Shown one piece after another: positions 30,503 to 38,813 of a stretch of DNA of 64,000 nt. The DNA comes from Chloropicon primus. Taxonomy: Eukaryota; Chlorophyta; Chloropicophyceae; Chloropicales; Chloropicaceae. The stretch's first letter is position 1. Each line of letters opens with the position of its first letter. The stretch lies in the NCBI GenBank assembly GCA_023205875.1, contig CP060755.1, forward strand, positions 1,426,001-1,490,000. Direction: 5' to 3'. The position numbers and the translations under genes are program-made. Under the pieces are notes generated by a model that made no database searches, was not told the DNA's origin, and worked only from the letters and a program-made list of their open reading frames with translations.

Positions 30503-31301
30503 ATGGTAGACCTCGAGGGGCTCACCAGGAGGGAGCTGCAGAGCTTGGCCAAGGAGCACGATGTCAAGGTAAGAGCGGGAAAGATACCGTCTTGCTTAAA
30601 GGCCGCATTCTTTTCGTGGGACAAACCATACTGACGATAATTGATACTTGATAATTGCGTTCACCAAGGCCAATCTGAAGAGCAGCGAGCTCGTCGCGCA
30701 ATTGAAGATCAAGTTGCAGCAGTTTGAGTTGACCCCGTGCGACAGGGAGGGGACGGCCTCTGAGCCCTCGACGCCTGAGCCTGTGCCGTGCTCCTCCTCC
30801 TTCGCACCGCACGATCTGAAGACTCAATCGCAACGAGTCATTTCCGACCTCTGCGACGCGAACGACCAGGACGACTGGCTCGACTCGGCCAAGAAGGAGA
30901 TGGTGCACCTGGATAGCATATGGGAAAAGGTTCTGACAAGTCCGAATCGCAAGTACTTTGGTGTTCCGGAGACTGTGGACTACAAGAAAAAGGCTCTCTC
31001 TCTCAACCGAGCAGGCTTCACCGTTCCACCGTCTCCGTTGCCTCTCAAAAAGTACAGGCAGAGGGACAAGACCCCAACGGTAGCAGGCGAGGGGAAGGCG
31101 GACGGGGAGGAGAAAGAGAACGCGACACTGTGCAGCAAGAAGTTCAGTGGCAAGCGCAAGACCGAGGACGCGGTGAGGAAGTTGAAGTCGACCTCGAAGA
31201 TTGCAAAGCAGTCGAAGGCTCAGGTGACGTCCAAAAGGATGCTTTTGGCGGAGCAAAGATTCAAATCCAGGCTTCTCAAAGCAAAGAGCAGAAACAAGTG
31301 A
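30503..31301 (+). CDS. SAP-domain, NuSAP-like basic protein
   Basis: 232 residues from two exons (30503-30568 and 30669-31301), phase 0. Splicing completes a SAP motif: LEGLTRRELQSLAKEHDVK joined to ANLKSSELVAQL, much like the N-terminus of the spindle protein NuSAP (LQNLAKSLGLRANLRA). The middle has KEMVHLDSIWEKVLTSPNRKYF; the C-terminus is Lys/Arg-rich and coiled (KRMLLAEQRFKSRLLKAKSRNK). Nuclear DNA or microtubule binding is inferred. The alternative is a generic SAP-domain chromatin protein. Confidence 0.75.
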
Positions 31302-31594
31302 TGATTGATTGTGAAGGGAGGCGCACAGGCACGGGCAAGCTCACAAACCTATCGTTGGAAACGTGTAGGAAAGCCTGCGCACTTAGACATAAAAACAATT
31401 CTACTCTTAAAACAATTTTTTAGGCATTTAGTCGATCGATTGACGAGACCTCGTCGTACCTTCAGCGTCTCCTTACAGCGCGCTGGTGCTGCTGCGCTCT
31501 CTCTGTCTCACGAAAAGACGAAGAAGAGTCTCATCTGCCACTTGTCCTACGGTCCGCGCCCTCGAGCAAGTACAAAAATGAATTTTATAGGCTC

Positions 31595-32515
31595 TCACAC
31601 GATCTGCGTGATGGTCTTCTTCAAGGAAACCAGGCCCGAGATGAAGTTGTCGTCCCTGGCCCGCGCCTTGTGCGCGTGCGCAAAGTCGATGAGCTTCAAG
31701 TCGATCCGGAGGTCCCCCACGGTCTTGGCGTTCCCTTCGTACAAGATGAGCAAGGAAGCTGAGTAGAACTGGTAGAGCCTCTGCTTCTCGCACCACCTCG
31801 CCAGTCTCTCTATCTTTGGTACAATGCCCGACGGGCCGAGGCACACATTCTCCGCGGTCAAGCTGCCGCTCGGGTGGCCGAAAAACTGAGCCAGCGACTC
31901 CTTTACGGAGGCGACGTCCAGCGTCTTGCACCACTCCTTGGTCGCCCGCCAGTAGGCGTCGCTTTCGTTGCTGAACACCTGCATGCCGCAGATTTTGAAC
32001 CCGAGCTTGGAGGTCGTGGTCGCCTTGTCCTTCCTCTGGCATTTTGCGATGTGGCTCTCCGTCTCGCTTGGGGCCCAGGTCTGGTAGCCGATCTTTATGT
32101 CAATGATGCACGGGCGCTCGTACCCCTTGGTCACGTCCTCCATCTTCATGTACGTCAGCCCCCCCATCTCCAGCACCCCGAAGAACGTCGGCACGAAGCC
32201 CGAGAGGTCCTGCAGCAGGAGCGCCGTGTCCTCGCAGCTCTCCTCGCAGCTCTCCTCGCAGTCCTTCAGCCGCTCGTAGAACGCCCTCTCCCTCACGCCC
32301 CGCGAGCCCACCTGCAAGGGCTTGTAAAAGTACCCCTCCTCGCACACCAGGGACCCCACCTTTCCGTACTCAAACAAGTGCCCCGCGATCTGGTGAGGCG
32401 CCGCTGTGAACCCCGACGACGTCCACCGCTCCTCCGCGGACGGCCCCGGCGACGTCGTCGTCGCCACGCCCTCCCCTCGCCCTCCCTCCGTCCCCCCACT
32501 CCCCATCATCCCCAT
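31595..32515 (-). CDS. Inositol polyphosphate multikinase (IPK2/IPMK)
   Basis: IPK-superfamily kinase, about 306 residues, no intron. It carries the family signature PCIIDIKIG (PxxxDxKxG), SASLLILYEG (SSLL motif) and DLKLIDFAHAH (catalytic metal-binding IDFA). IPMK phosphorylates inositol 1,4,5-trisphosphate to IP4 and IP5, feeding InsP6 synthesis. The substrate lid contains ATTTSKLGFKICGMQVF. A small in-frame repeat, CEESCEESCED, sits in a variable loop near residue 90. Start at MGMMGSGG; the frame extends upstream through a cysteine-rich non-family stretch, so that part is taken as leader. Confidence 0.9.
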   Translation of the reverse strand: MGMMGSGGTEGGRGEGVATTTSPGPSAEERWTSSGFTAAPHQIAGHLFEYGKVGSLVCEEGYFYKPLQVGSRGVRERAFYERLKDCEESCEESCEDTALLLQDLSGFVPTFFGVLEMGGLTYMKMEDVTKGYERPCIIDIKIGYQTWAPSETESHIAKCQRKDKATTTSKLGFKICGMQVFSNESDAYWRATKEWCKTLDVASVKESLAQFFGHPSGSLTAENVCLGPSGIVPKIERLARWCEKQRLYQFYSASLLILYEGNAKTVGDLRIDLKLIDFAHAHKARARDDNFISGLVSLKKTITQIV

Positions 32516-32911
32516 CCCCTGACACCCACACCCACACACAGACACACGCAGACACACAGTCACAGGCACGCTCACGCGCTCACGCACTCACGCAACGCGT
32601 CCCCCGCCTCCCCACTGCTTCCCAAGGCAGTCGTGGAGGTTCCACCCAAGTGCCACGCGTTTCCAAATGCCTTGCGCAGCAGAACTCCGAACCCCCGTCC
32701 TGATGCTGAGACATCGTGTGGATCCTCGCTTGAGATGCCGCGAGACAGGCGCGAGATGCTTTAGTTTAAGACGTTGGGAAGAAGAGACGAGAGTCCTCTT
32801 TCTTCGGAAAGAGAGACCGGCTTGACCTAGCTTGGTTTTCGTTTGCGTTCGAACGCGGGGTGGCGACAGGCGAGACGCGCGCGCGCGCGGAGAAGAGTTG
32901 CAGTCGTCGCG
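32516..32911. other. Divergent spacer between IPMK and the PPCS-HMG gene
   Basis: 396 bp with ACACAC-type repeats near 32521-32565 and a GCGCGCGC run at 32877-32889 just before the PPCS start. No gene is recognised. Confidence 0.45.
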
Positions 32912-34258
32912 ATGTCGTCGGTCGACTGGATCCGGTTTCAGGGCCACTTCCCTCCTGATTTGCAGGAAGGGAATTTCACGAACAACGCGATGAACCACTT
33001 GCAGGGCTTCTTGAGCAACCGCAAGAAGTCCGCGAACACGAAGTGGGCCTGCGTGACGTCCGGAGGGACGGCAGTTCCCCTCGAGAAGAGGTCGGTGAGG
33101 TTCATCGAGAACATGAGCAAGGGGACCCGGGGGGCACGCTCCACCGAGCAGCTCCTCGACTTGGGGTACAGCGTCATCCTGCTCGTGAGGGACGACGCGG
33201 AGATGCCCTTCGGCTCCCTCCTCGCGAGCAACAAGGCGTGGCACGAGGTGGTGCAGAAGGAGAAGAGCGCGAGGTCCGCGGACACGGACCTGAAATTCAA
33301 GGACAAGTACCAGGACAGGATCTCGGAGAACTTCAAGAGGCAGCAGAAAGCGAAGAAGCAGGAGAAGCTCCTGGTGCTGAAGTACAGAGACGTCTTCGAG
33401 TACATGTGGCTCCTCCACTGCGTGGCCCTGGAGCTCTCGAGCAAGGGGAACAGGGCGCTTTTCTACCTCGCCGCCGCGGTCTCGGACTTTTACATCCCGT
33501 GGCACAAGCTGGCCGAGCACAAGATTCAGTCCCAAGCCGGCACCCTGGCGCTCGAGTTGGAGAACGTCCCGAAGGTGCTCGGCCTCCTGACGCGGGAATG
33601 GGCCCCGCAAGCCTACTGCGTCTCGTTCAAGCTGGAGACGGACCCTGACCTTCTGTTAAGCAAAGCCCGGGGAGCCCTCCAGCAATACGGGGTCCACCTC
33701 GTGGTCGCGAACGAACCTCACAATAAGGCGAGGAAGGTGACGGTTGTGGGAGCAATGGGGGAGCAAGAGGAGATCCAGTTCACGCCTAAAAACAACTGCA
33801 TCGAGGAGCCCCTCGTGGAGCTCGTGGCCCAGAAGCACTCGGTGTTCTTTGGCGAAATCATCAAACCCCAAAGGCCCAACATCAAATTGGATGGGCAGAG
33901 CGAAGGGACGTACGATTACAACAAGAGGAAGGCTGCTGCGGAGATGCTGCCGGAGGATTGCAAGAAGGCCCTGAAGAAGAACAAGAAACCCAAGAGCACG
34001 AGCGATGGAATCACTGTCCCGAAGAGAGCGAAGACGGCTTACCTGTACTTCTGCGAGGAGAGAAGGCCGATCATGAAGAACAGCAATCCTGGTTGGAGCA
34101 TGGTCAATATCACAAAGGAACTCGGGACTGAGTGGCAAGCCTTGCCAGGTGAAGAAAGGAAGAAGTTCGAAGATTTGGCCAAGAACGACCAGCTTCGATA
34201 TGAGATGCAAAACGAGGCCTACCTCGGTCAGCTTAGAACCAAAGCCATGTCCATGTAG
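32912..34258 (+). CDS. Phosphopantothenoylcysteine synthetase fused to an HMG box
   Basis: One continuous 448-residue frame. Residues about 1-320 are eukaryotic-type phosphopantothenate-cysteine ligase (CoA synthesis, step 2): [52 protein letters not shown] and [15 protein letters not shown] Lys-rich linker ([12 protein letters not shown]) leads to an HMG box at about 369-437: [19 protein letters not shown], then [18 protein letters not shown] and [18 protein letters not shown]. The HMG box is a DNA-bending domain. No stop or splice site separates the halves. Whether the protein is nuclear, and whether both halves work, is unknown. TGTAA follows at 34302. Confidence 0.93.
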   Translation: MSSVDWIRFQGHFPPDLQEGNFTNNAMNHLQGFLSNRKKSANTKWACVTSGGTAVPLEKRSVRFIENMSKGTRGARSTEQLLDLGYSVILLVRDDAEMPFGSLLASNKAWHEVVQKEKSARSADTDLKFKDKYQDRISENFKRQQKAKKQEKLLVLKYRDVFEYMWLLHCVALELSSKGNRALFYLAAAVSDFYIPWHKLAEHKIQSQAGTLALELENVPKVLGLLTREWAPQAYCVSFKLETDPDLLLSKARGALQQYGVHLVVANEPHNKARKVTVVGAMGEQEEIQFTPKNNCIEEPLVELVAQKHSVFFGEIIKPQRPNIKLDGQSEGTYDYNKRKAAAEMLPEDCKKALKKNKKPKSTSDGITVPKRAKTAYLYFCEERRPIMKNSNPGWSMVNITKELGTEWQALPGEERKKFEDLAKNDQLRYEMQNEAYLGQLRTKAMSM

Positions 34259-34358
34259 AGGGAGGGGGGTGCGGGAGAGTGTACGAATTAACCAGAGCTT
34301 TTGTAAGTCTTTTTCTTTTTACAATTAGCACGCCTTAGACGAGGTCCTCCTCAATCCA

Positions 34359-35549
34359 CTAGAACGTGAAACGGCTCTTCAACATCTCGCTTATGGCCTT
34401 TTCGTGGTTCTCCCCCACGTTCGACATACGGACGTCGATGCTCTGCAGCGTCTTGTTGGTCTCCAACGCCTCCGAGACGATGGCTCCACCTTCCTCTCCA
34501 AAGTCGTTGCAGGATGCGTCGACGCGGGCCAAAGAAGTGTTCTGTCGAATCAGGTTGCCCAACGCCTTGGTGGAGCTCTCCCCAGCCGCGGTAGCGCTCA
34601 AGTTAAGGGTCGTGAGGCTCTCGTTCTGAGTCGCAGCCTCTATGATTGCCCTGCAGCCCTCGTCTCCAATTCTATTCAGACTCAAATTCAGAGAGAGGAG
34701 AGACTTGTTTGACTTGAGAGCTCTGGCGATAGCCCTCCCCCCCTCCACGTGAATCTGGTTTGACCTCAGGTTTAAAAATACAAGGACGCTCCTCCGATCT
34801 AACAGCGAAGCCAAGGCCTTTACCCCCCTATCTGCAATCTTGTTGTGGCTCAGGTCAAGGTGTGATATCGATTTGTTTTCTGCAATGCCACTGGCAATCA
34901 TCTTCACCCTGTCGTCGTCAAGCAGGTTGCTGGACAGGTTCAGGTACGTCAGGGTCTCCGTCCACTCCAGGGCTCTGGCCAAGCTGACGCAGTCCGAGAG
35001 CTTCATGCCAAAAAGCGACTGCTCGTAATCCATTCCCACGTTGTGCCTGCCGTAAGTGAGCTTCATGAAGAAGAGGTTGCTCAGCAGGGAGGGTGAGAGA
35101 AGTACTTGGAGGTCCATGTGAGAGGGGAGCTGCTTTATGTTCAAGTTGTACACCCACGGCGACGAGAAGGCAAGGAGCCTCTTCAGCTCCTCCAAGTCCT
35201 CGTTCACTGGGTCGAAATTCTCCAGTGTCTGTGCCAAGTTTTTCTCAAAGTAGAGCTGCTTCCAAGAGTCTCCATGGGCGGAGAGCTCGCAATTGCTCCA
35301 CCGGGACTGGGAGCGACGCTTCCAGTACACTTCCTCCTCGATCACGGGGCCTACCAGCTCCAGCGGCAGCTCCAAGCTGAGCAGGTCCACTACCTTTGCC
35401 TTGTTTTCCTTGTCCAAAGACCCGAAACTAGGCTGCAACACGAAGTTCTCAGCCACCACCTTGACGCAAAGATCCTTCAGGGCTGGCACGAAGAGCTCGT
35501 GGCGGTTCAGGTGGTGCGGTATCTCAATTTTCAACGGCTCAACTCCCAT
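34359..35549 (-). CDS. DRC5: Dynein regulatory complex subunit 5 (TCTE1/FAP155)
   Basis: 396-residue leucine-rich protein of the ribonuclease-inhibitor type, no intron. It matches TCTE1/DRC5 along its length: an N-terminal LKDLCVKVVAENF segment, then CELSAHGDSWKQLYFEKNLAQ (human TCTE1 has HGGSWKRMFFERHLQ), GRHNVGMDYEQSLFGMKLSDC, and six LRRs such as ISHLDLSHNKIADRGVKAL and LLSLNLSLNRIGDEG, ending IDVRMSNVGENHE. DRC5 is a nexin-dynein regulatory complex subunit. With DRC3 in the same window this supports a working or recently used flagellum. A minus-strand TGTAA lies at 34323-34319, facing the PPCS-HMG gene's signal. Confidence 0.9.
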   Translation of the reverse strand: MGVEPLKIEIPHHLNRHELFVPALKDLCVKVVAENFVLQPSFGSLDKENKAKVVDLLSLELPLELVGPVIEEEVYWKRRSQSRWSNCELSAHGDSWKQLYFEKNLAQTLENFDPVNEDLEELKRLLAFSSPWVYNLNIKQLPSHMDLQVLLSPSLLSNLFFMKLTYGRHNVGMDYEQSLFGMKLSDCVSLARALEWTETLTYLNLSSNLLDDDRVKMIASGIAENKSISHLDLSHNKIADRGVKALASLLDRRSVLVFLNLRSNQIHVEGGRAIARALKSNKSLLSLNLSLNRIGDEGCRAIIEAATQNESLTTLNLSATAAGESSTKALGNLIRQNTSLARVDASCNDFGEEGGAIVSEALETNKTLQSIDVRMSNVGENHEKAISEMLKSRFTF

Positions 35550-35955
35550 GGTTGCTTCGCTCCAGGCCGACTTCCGCGACTACTACTACCTCCACACAAT
35601 TGTTGAAAGCAAAACAAAGCAGCACACCGCTGCAACTCAACCAGGGCTCTCAGTCCGCGGAGTCGTGTCCCAATGCAAGCTCAAAAGATGCAAAAGGCTT
35701 GCACACACACACACACACTACCTTCCCCCAGTGTCCCGAAGACGGAGGCAACAACCCCAAGGCGCACAGACAGACAGTGCCTTCCTAAGCTAGGGAGAGT
35801 TGTCCTCCATTTAGTCAAAACTGGGTCGAAATTTTCGAGGAGGAAGTTAGAGCTGGAGGTCTGGAGGACGGGCGACGGGAAGGGAAGGTTGGAGTGGAAG
35901 GGAAGGCTTGCTGGGGTCGTTGCTGGAGTCGAAGGGGTCGCGTTGGGAGGCAATC
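35550..35955. other. Divergent spacer between DRC5 and SSU72
   Basis: 406 bp containing an ACAC run (35701-35720) and a GGAAGG-rich leader before SSU72. No gene is recognised. Confidence 0.45.
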
Positions 35956-36528
35956 ATGAGGTTCGCAATGGTCTGCGCTTCCAACATGAACCGTTCCATG
36001 GACGCTCACAACCTGCTCAAGGAGGCAGGGCTCGAGGTGGATAGCTACGGGGTGGGTTCCCAGGTGAAGTTGCCAGGCCCGAGCGCCCACGAGCCGAACG
36101 TGTACCCGTTCGGCACTCCCTACGAGGTGATTTACGACGACTTGAGGGCGAAGGACAGATCCCTGTACGAGAGAAATGGCATGCTGAGGCTGCTCGAGCG
36201 GAATGTGAAAGTGAAGCTGGCACCCGAGAGGTGGCAGGAGAACACGACCAAGTTCTATGACGTCGTGATAACTTTCGACGACGTCGTGTTCGACAAGCTG
36301 ATGGACGACGTGCAGAAGAGGGAGCAGAAACTGATGAAGAGCTTTTTGGTGATCAACATGAAGGTGAAGGACACCCCCGCGGAGGCCGGGAAGGCGAGCC
36401 CACTTGCCCTTCAGTTGTGTAAGAAGATAGACGAGTCCGAGGACTGGGAGGACGACATCGAGGAGATCGTGGAGGACTTTAGCAATGAGACGGGGAGAAA
36501 GCCGTTCTACACCGTGTGTTTCTATTAA
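35956..36528 (+). CDS. SSU72: RNA polymerase II CTD phosphatase SSU72
   Basis: 190 residues, no intron, full family length. The phosphatase loop CASNMNRS (Cys7 and Arg13 of CX5R) starts the protein as in all SSU72 enzymes, followed by MDAHNLLKEAGLEVDSYGVGS and VYPFGTPYEVIYDDL; ITFDDVVFD carries the general-acid region; the C-terminus GRKPFYTVCFY is the conserved end. It removes phosphate from Ser5/Ser7 of the pol II CTD and works with the cleavage and polyadenylation factor. The start is fixed by the catalytic loop seven residues in. Confidence 0.97.
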   Translation: MRFAMVCASNMNRSMDAHNLLKEAGLEVDSYGVGSQVKLPGPSAHEPNVYPFGTPYEVIYDDLRAKDRSLYERNGMLRLLERNVKVKLAPERWQENTTKFYDVVITFDDVVFDKLMDDVQKREQKLMKSFLVINMKVKDTPAEAGKASPLALQLCKKIDESEDWEDDIEEIVEDFSNETGRKPFYTVCFY

Positions 36529-36563
36529 GAGTGTGTTGTGTTTATTACAAATTTGGTCCGACT

Positions 36564-38078
36564 TCACCTTGTGCGGCTCCGCTTGGGGTTCTGCTGCACC
36601 ACCTCGACATCATCCGAATCATCCGAGAGAGCTCCTTCCTCGCTCGAGGAGACGGAGATAGCCACTCCCATGATCCCCATCTTCTCCTTGCGCGTCAATT
36701 TCGGTGTCTCGGCACCCTCGTGCTTTGGCGAGTCGCCCAACCCGGTTTCGCCCGCTGGCTCTCCCGGGGAGGACTCCTCCAACTTGTCGAGCCGCCTGAT
36801 CAAGAGGCCGTCCATGCGGATGATTCTCATCAAGACGAGCTCACCCGCCTGAGTCTCCGGTGCTGTGAGGACCTGGTGGGCGAATTGGAACGCGCTTTTC
36901 ACCTTCTGGATGTTGAACGAGTTCTTCCCTACGTCTTGGTCTCGCTGCAAGGGGTCCTCGATCGAGAGCAGGTAAGGCCTCTCCACGTTGAAAAAGTCGT
37001 ACGACCTCTTGTCGTAGAAGAAACCTCCCTTCCTGCACGAAATGCCCACCCCGAACATGTCCAGGATGTTGCCATAGAGATCGAAGAAGTCTATGAGGAG
37101 AATCCCAAGGTTTTTCTCACCCCCAGTGATCCTTCTCCTCTCCCTTTTGTCTATCCGGCTCTCGTGGGTCATCAGGAACACGGTCACCATGATGATCAAT
37201 CCGTAGGAACCCACTCCGCCCGAGTACACCTCGTTCAGATCCCTCTGCTGCAGAAATATCTTCAAAATGTAGACAAGCGGCCGAATCAGGGGAATCTTCC
37301 GTATCATGTCCTTGATGAACAGGGCGGCCTCCGGGCCTCCGTCCACGTCGAACGAGATGTCAAACTTCAAGTTGGTCTCCACGTCCTCGAACTTCACGAT
37401 GGGTATCCTTGCCTTGGAAAGCACTAGCAGGTTCTTCGCGATCCCCCTCCTCGAGACGTTCCCCGCGATCTTCCTCAGCGCAAAAGGTATGTCGACGCAG
37501 TTCGACTGCAAGATCACCATATCAATATCACTCGTCGGCAGGTACAACCCAGTCTCGTAGGAGCCGAACACCTCAACCCTGGCGTGCGGCCAGAGGGAGT
37601 GGATAGTCTCCTTGACGCGTGCTATGGCATCGTGCCGCATCTTCCTCTCGTCCGGAGTCGGCTGCAAGAACTCGGTGAACTCCATGATCTCCTGGTGCAG
37701 CCTGAGGAGGGGCGAGTATATTTGATGGCAAGACGCCTCCCAGGGGACAGAGAAATCCTTGAGCGATTGGTCGTCCCGCCGGGCCTCTTCCAGCGGCGGT
37801 TCCTCCTCCGCCCCCTCGTCCTTTCCCTCCTCTTTCTTCAGACCCTCCACCAAAGGGATGAACGTCGGCTCAGCCCGCACCTCCTCTGTTGCTGCCGTTG
37901 CCCCCTCCTCCACCCCCTCCGACCCCCCCTCCTCCTTCTCCTCTTTCCTCTCCGGACTCGGTCCCGCTCCTTCGTCCGCATTCTCCACCAAGCCTATCGA
38001 GAAGTCCACCACCCTGTCGTACTCATACTTCTTCTCCTTCTCCACTCTAACCACCTCCACGCCGTGCAACTCCTCCAT
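36564..38078 (-). CDS. Non-canonical poly(A) polymerase, TRF4/5 (TENT4) type
   Basis: 504 residues, no intron. Nucleotidyltransferase domain with VFGSYETGLYLPTSDIDMVI (GS motif and the DxD metal ligands), later KFDISFDVDGGPEAA (third aspartate), and a central domain with RPLVYILKIFLQQRDLNEVYSGGVGSYGL, typical of TRF4/PAPD5. The enzyme tags nuclear RNAs with short oligo(A) tails for exosome decay (TRAMP pathway). The N-terminus is acidic and disordered, the C-terminus holds a Ser/Asp stretch before a KRSRTR basic end. TGTAA 15 bp after the stop. Only 105 bp separate its start from that of divergent ERH. Confidence 0.93.
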   Translation of the reverse strand: MEELHGVEVVRVEKEKKYEYDRVVDFSIGLVENADEGAGPSPERKEEKEEGGSEGVEEGATAATEEVRAEPTFIPLVEGLKKEEGKDEGAEEEPPLEEARRDDQSLKDFSVPWEASCHQIYSPLLRLHQEIMEFTEFLQPTPDERKMRHDAIARVKETIHSLWPHARVEVFGSYETGLYLPTSDIDMVILQSNCVDIPFALRKIAGNVSRRGIAKNLLVLSKARIPIVKFEDVETNLKFDISFDVDGGPEAALFIKDMIRKIPLIRPLVYILKIFLQQRDLNEVYSGGVGSYGLIIMVTVFLMTHESRIDKRERRRITGGEKNLGILLIDFFDLYGNILDMFGVGISCRKGGFFYDKRSYDFFNVERPYLLSIEDPLQRDQDVGKNSFNIQKVKSAFQFAHQVLTAPETQAGELVLMRIIRMDGLLIRRLDKLEESSPGEPAGETGLGDSPKHEGAETPKLTRKEKMGIMGVAISVSSSEEGALSDDSDDVEVVQQNPKRSRTR

Positions 38079-38183
38079 CCCTCCTCCTCGTCGCCGTCGC
38101 CCTCTCAACTCCTCCGACCCCGGGCATTTTCAAGCAAAGAGAGCGAGAGAGAGAGCGAGAGCGAGCGAGCGAGGAGAGAGGCA

Positions 38184-38708
38184 ATGATGGAGAGAAAGCA
38201 CACGATTGTGTTGTTGCAGCCAGCGTCGAATAAGGCGACCAGGACTTACATGGACTTCGAGACGGTGTCCTCTGCGATGGACGGTAAGGAAGCGAGAAGA
38301 GGAGGAGGAATTCGACAACGGAACGCGTGTGAGGTGGACTCCTTTGGGAGTGGTCTCCCCCTGGTGATCTTGGTTTTGGCACTGAGATCTGTCGGCGTGT
38401 TTGTCGACTCTCGCAGCCGAGGCGGTGAGAAGTGGGATCGAATGGTCCAACGGCTGGCTGACACCCTTGTTTCTCCCCCCCTTCTTACTTTACTTGCAGG
38501 AATTTGCAAGATGTTCGAGAAAAAGCTCAAGGAACTCAACCCTACCGTGTCCACCCTTTCGTACGAGATTGAGGACCTGAATCGATACATAGACTCCCTG
38601 CCGCAGCTGGTGGCGCTGGTTCAGGGTCAGAACAACGCGTACACGCCTCAGGACAAGGAATGGATCAAGAAGCGCATCTACGTTCACCTCAGGAACCAAG
38701 CGTCCTAG
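38184..38708 (+). CDS. ERH: Enhancer of rudimentary homologue
   Basis: 102 residues in two exons (38184-38283 and 38500-38708, phase 1). Nearly full-length match to ERH: HTIVLLQPASNKATRTYMDF, then ICKMFEKKLKELNP, LSYEIEDLNRYIDSL and YTPQDKEWIKKRIYVHL. ERH is a small, highly conserved homodimer that partners with RNA-processing and gene-silencing complexes. Splicing after GCGATGGACG restores the family sequence (AMDGICKMFE), confirming the intron. Two adjacent ATGs open the frame. Confidence 0.97.
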   Translation: MMERKHTIVLLQPASNKATRTYMDFETVSSAMDGKEARRGGGIRQRNACEVDSFGSGLPLVILVLALRSVGVFVDSRSRGGEKWDRMVQRLADTLVSPPLLTLLAGICKMFEKKLKELNPTVSTLSYEIEDLNRYIDSLPQLVALVQGQNNAYTPQDKEWIKKRIYVHLRNQAS

Positions 38709-38813
38709 AGTGGTCTGGGTCCAAGTCTCACGTAAGAGCACTCGCTTCGGCCCACCGCGGCACGGATCAGAAAGGTAAAATTATATTGTATTACAAGATA
38801 AAAAAATCACGCT

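Noticed and set aside
32516-32587. Cys/Val-rich N-terminus for IPMK
   Set aside because: It derives from ACAC-type repeats; the in-frame ATG at 32515 gives a family-sized protein.
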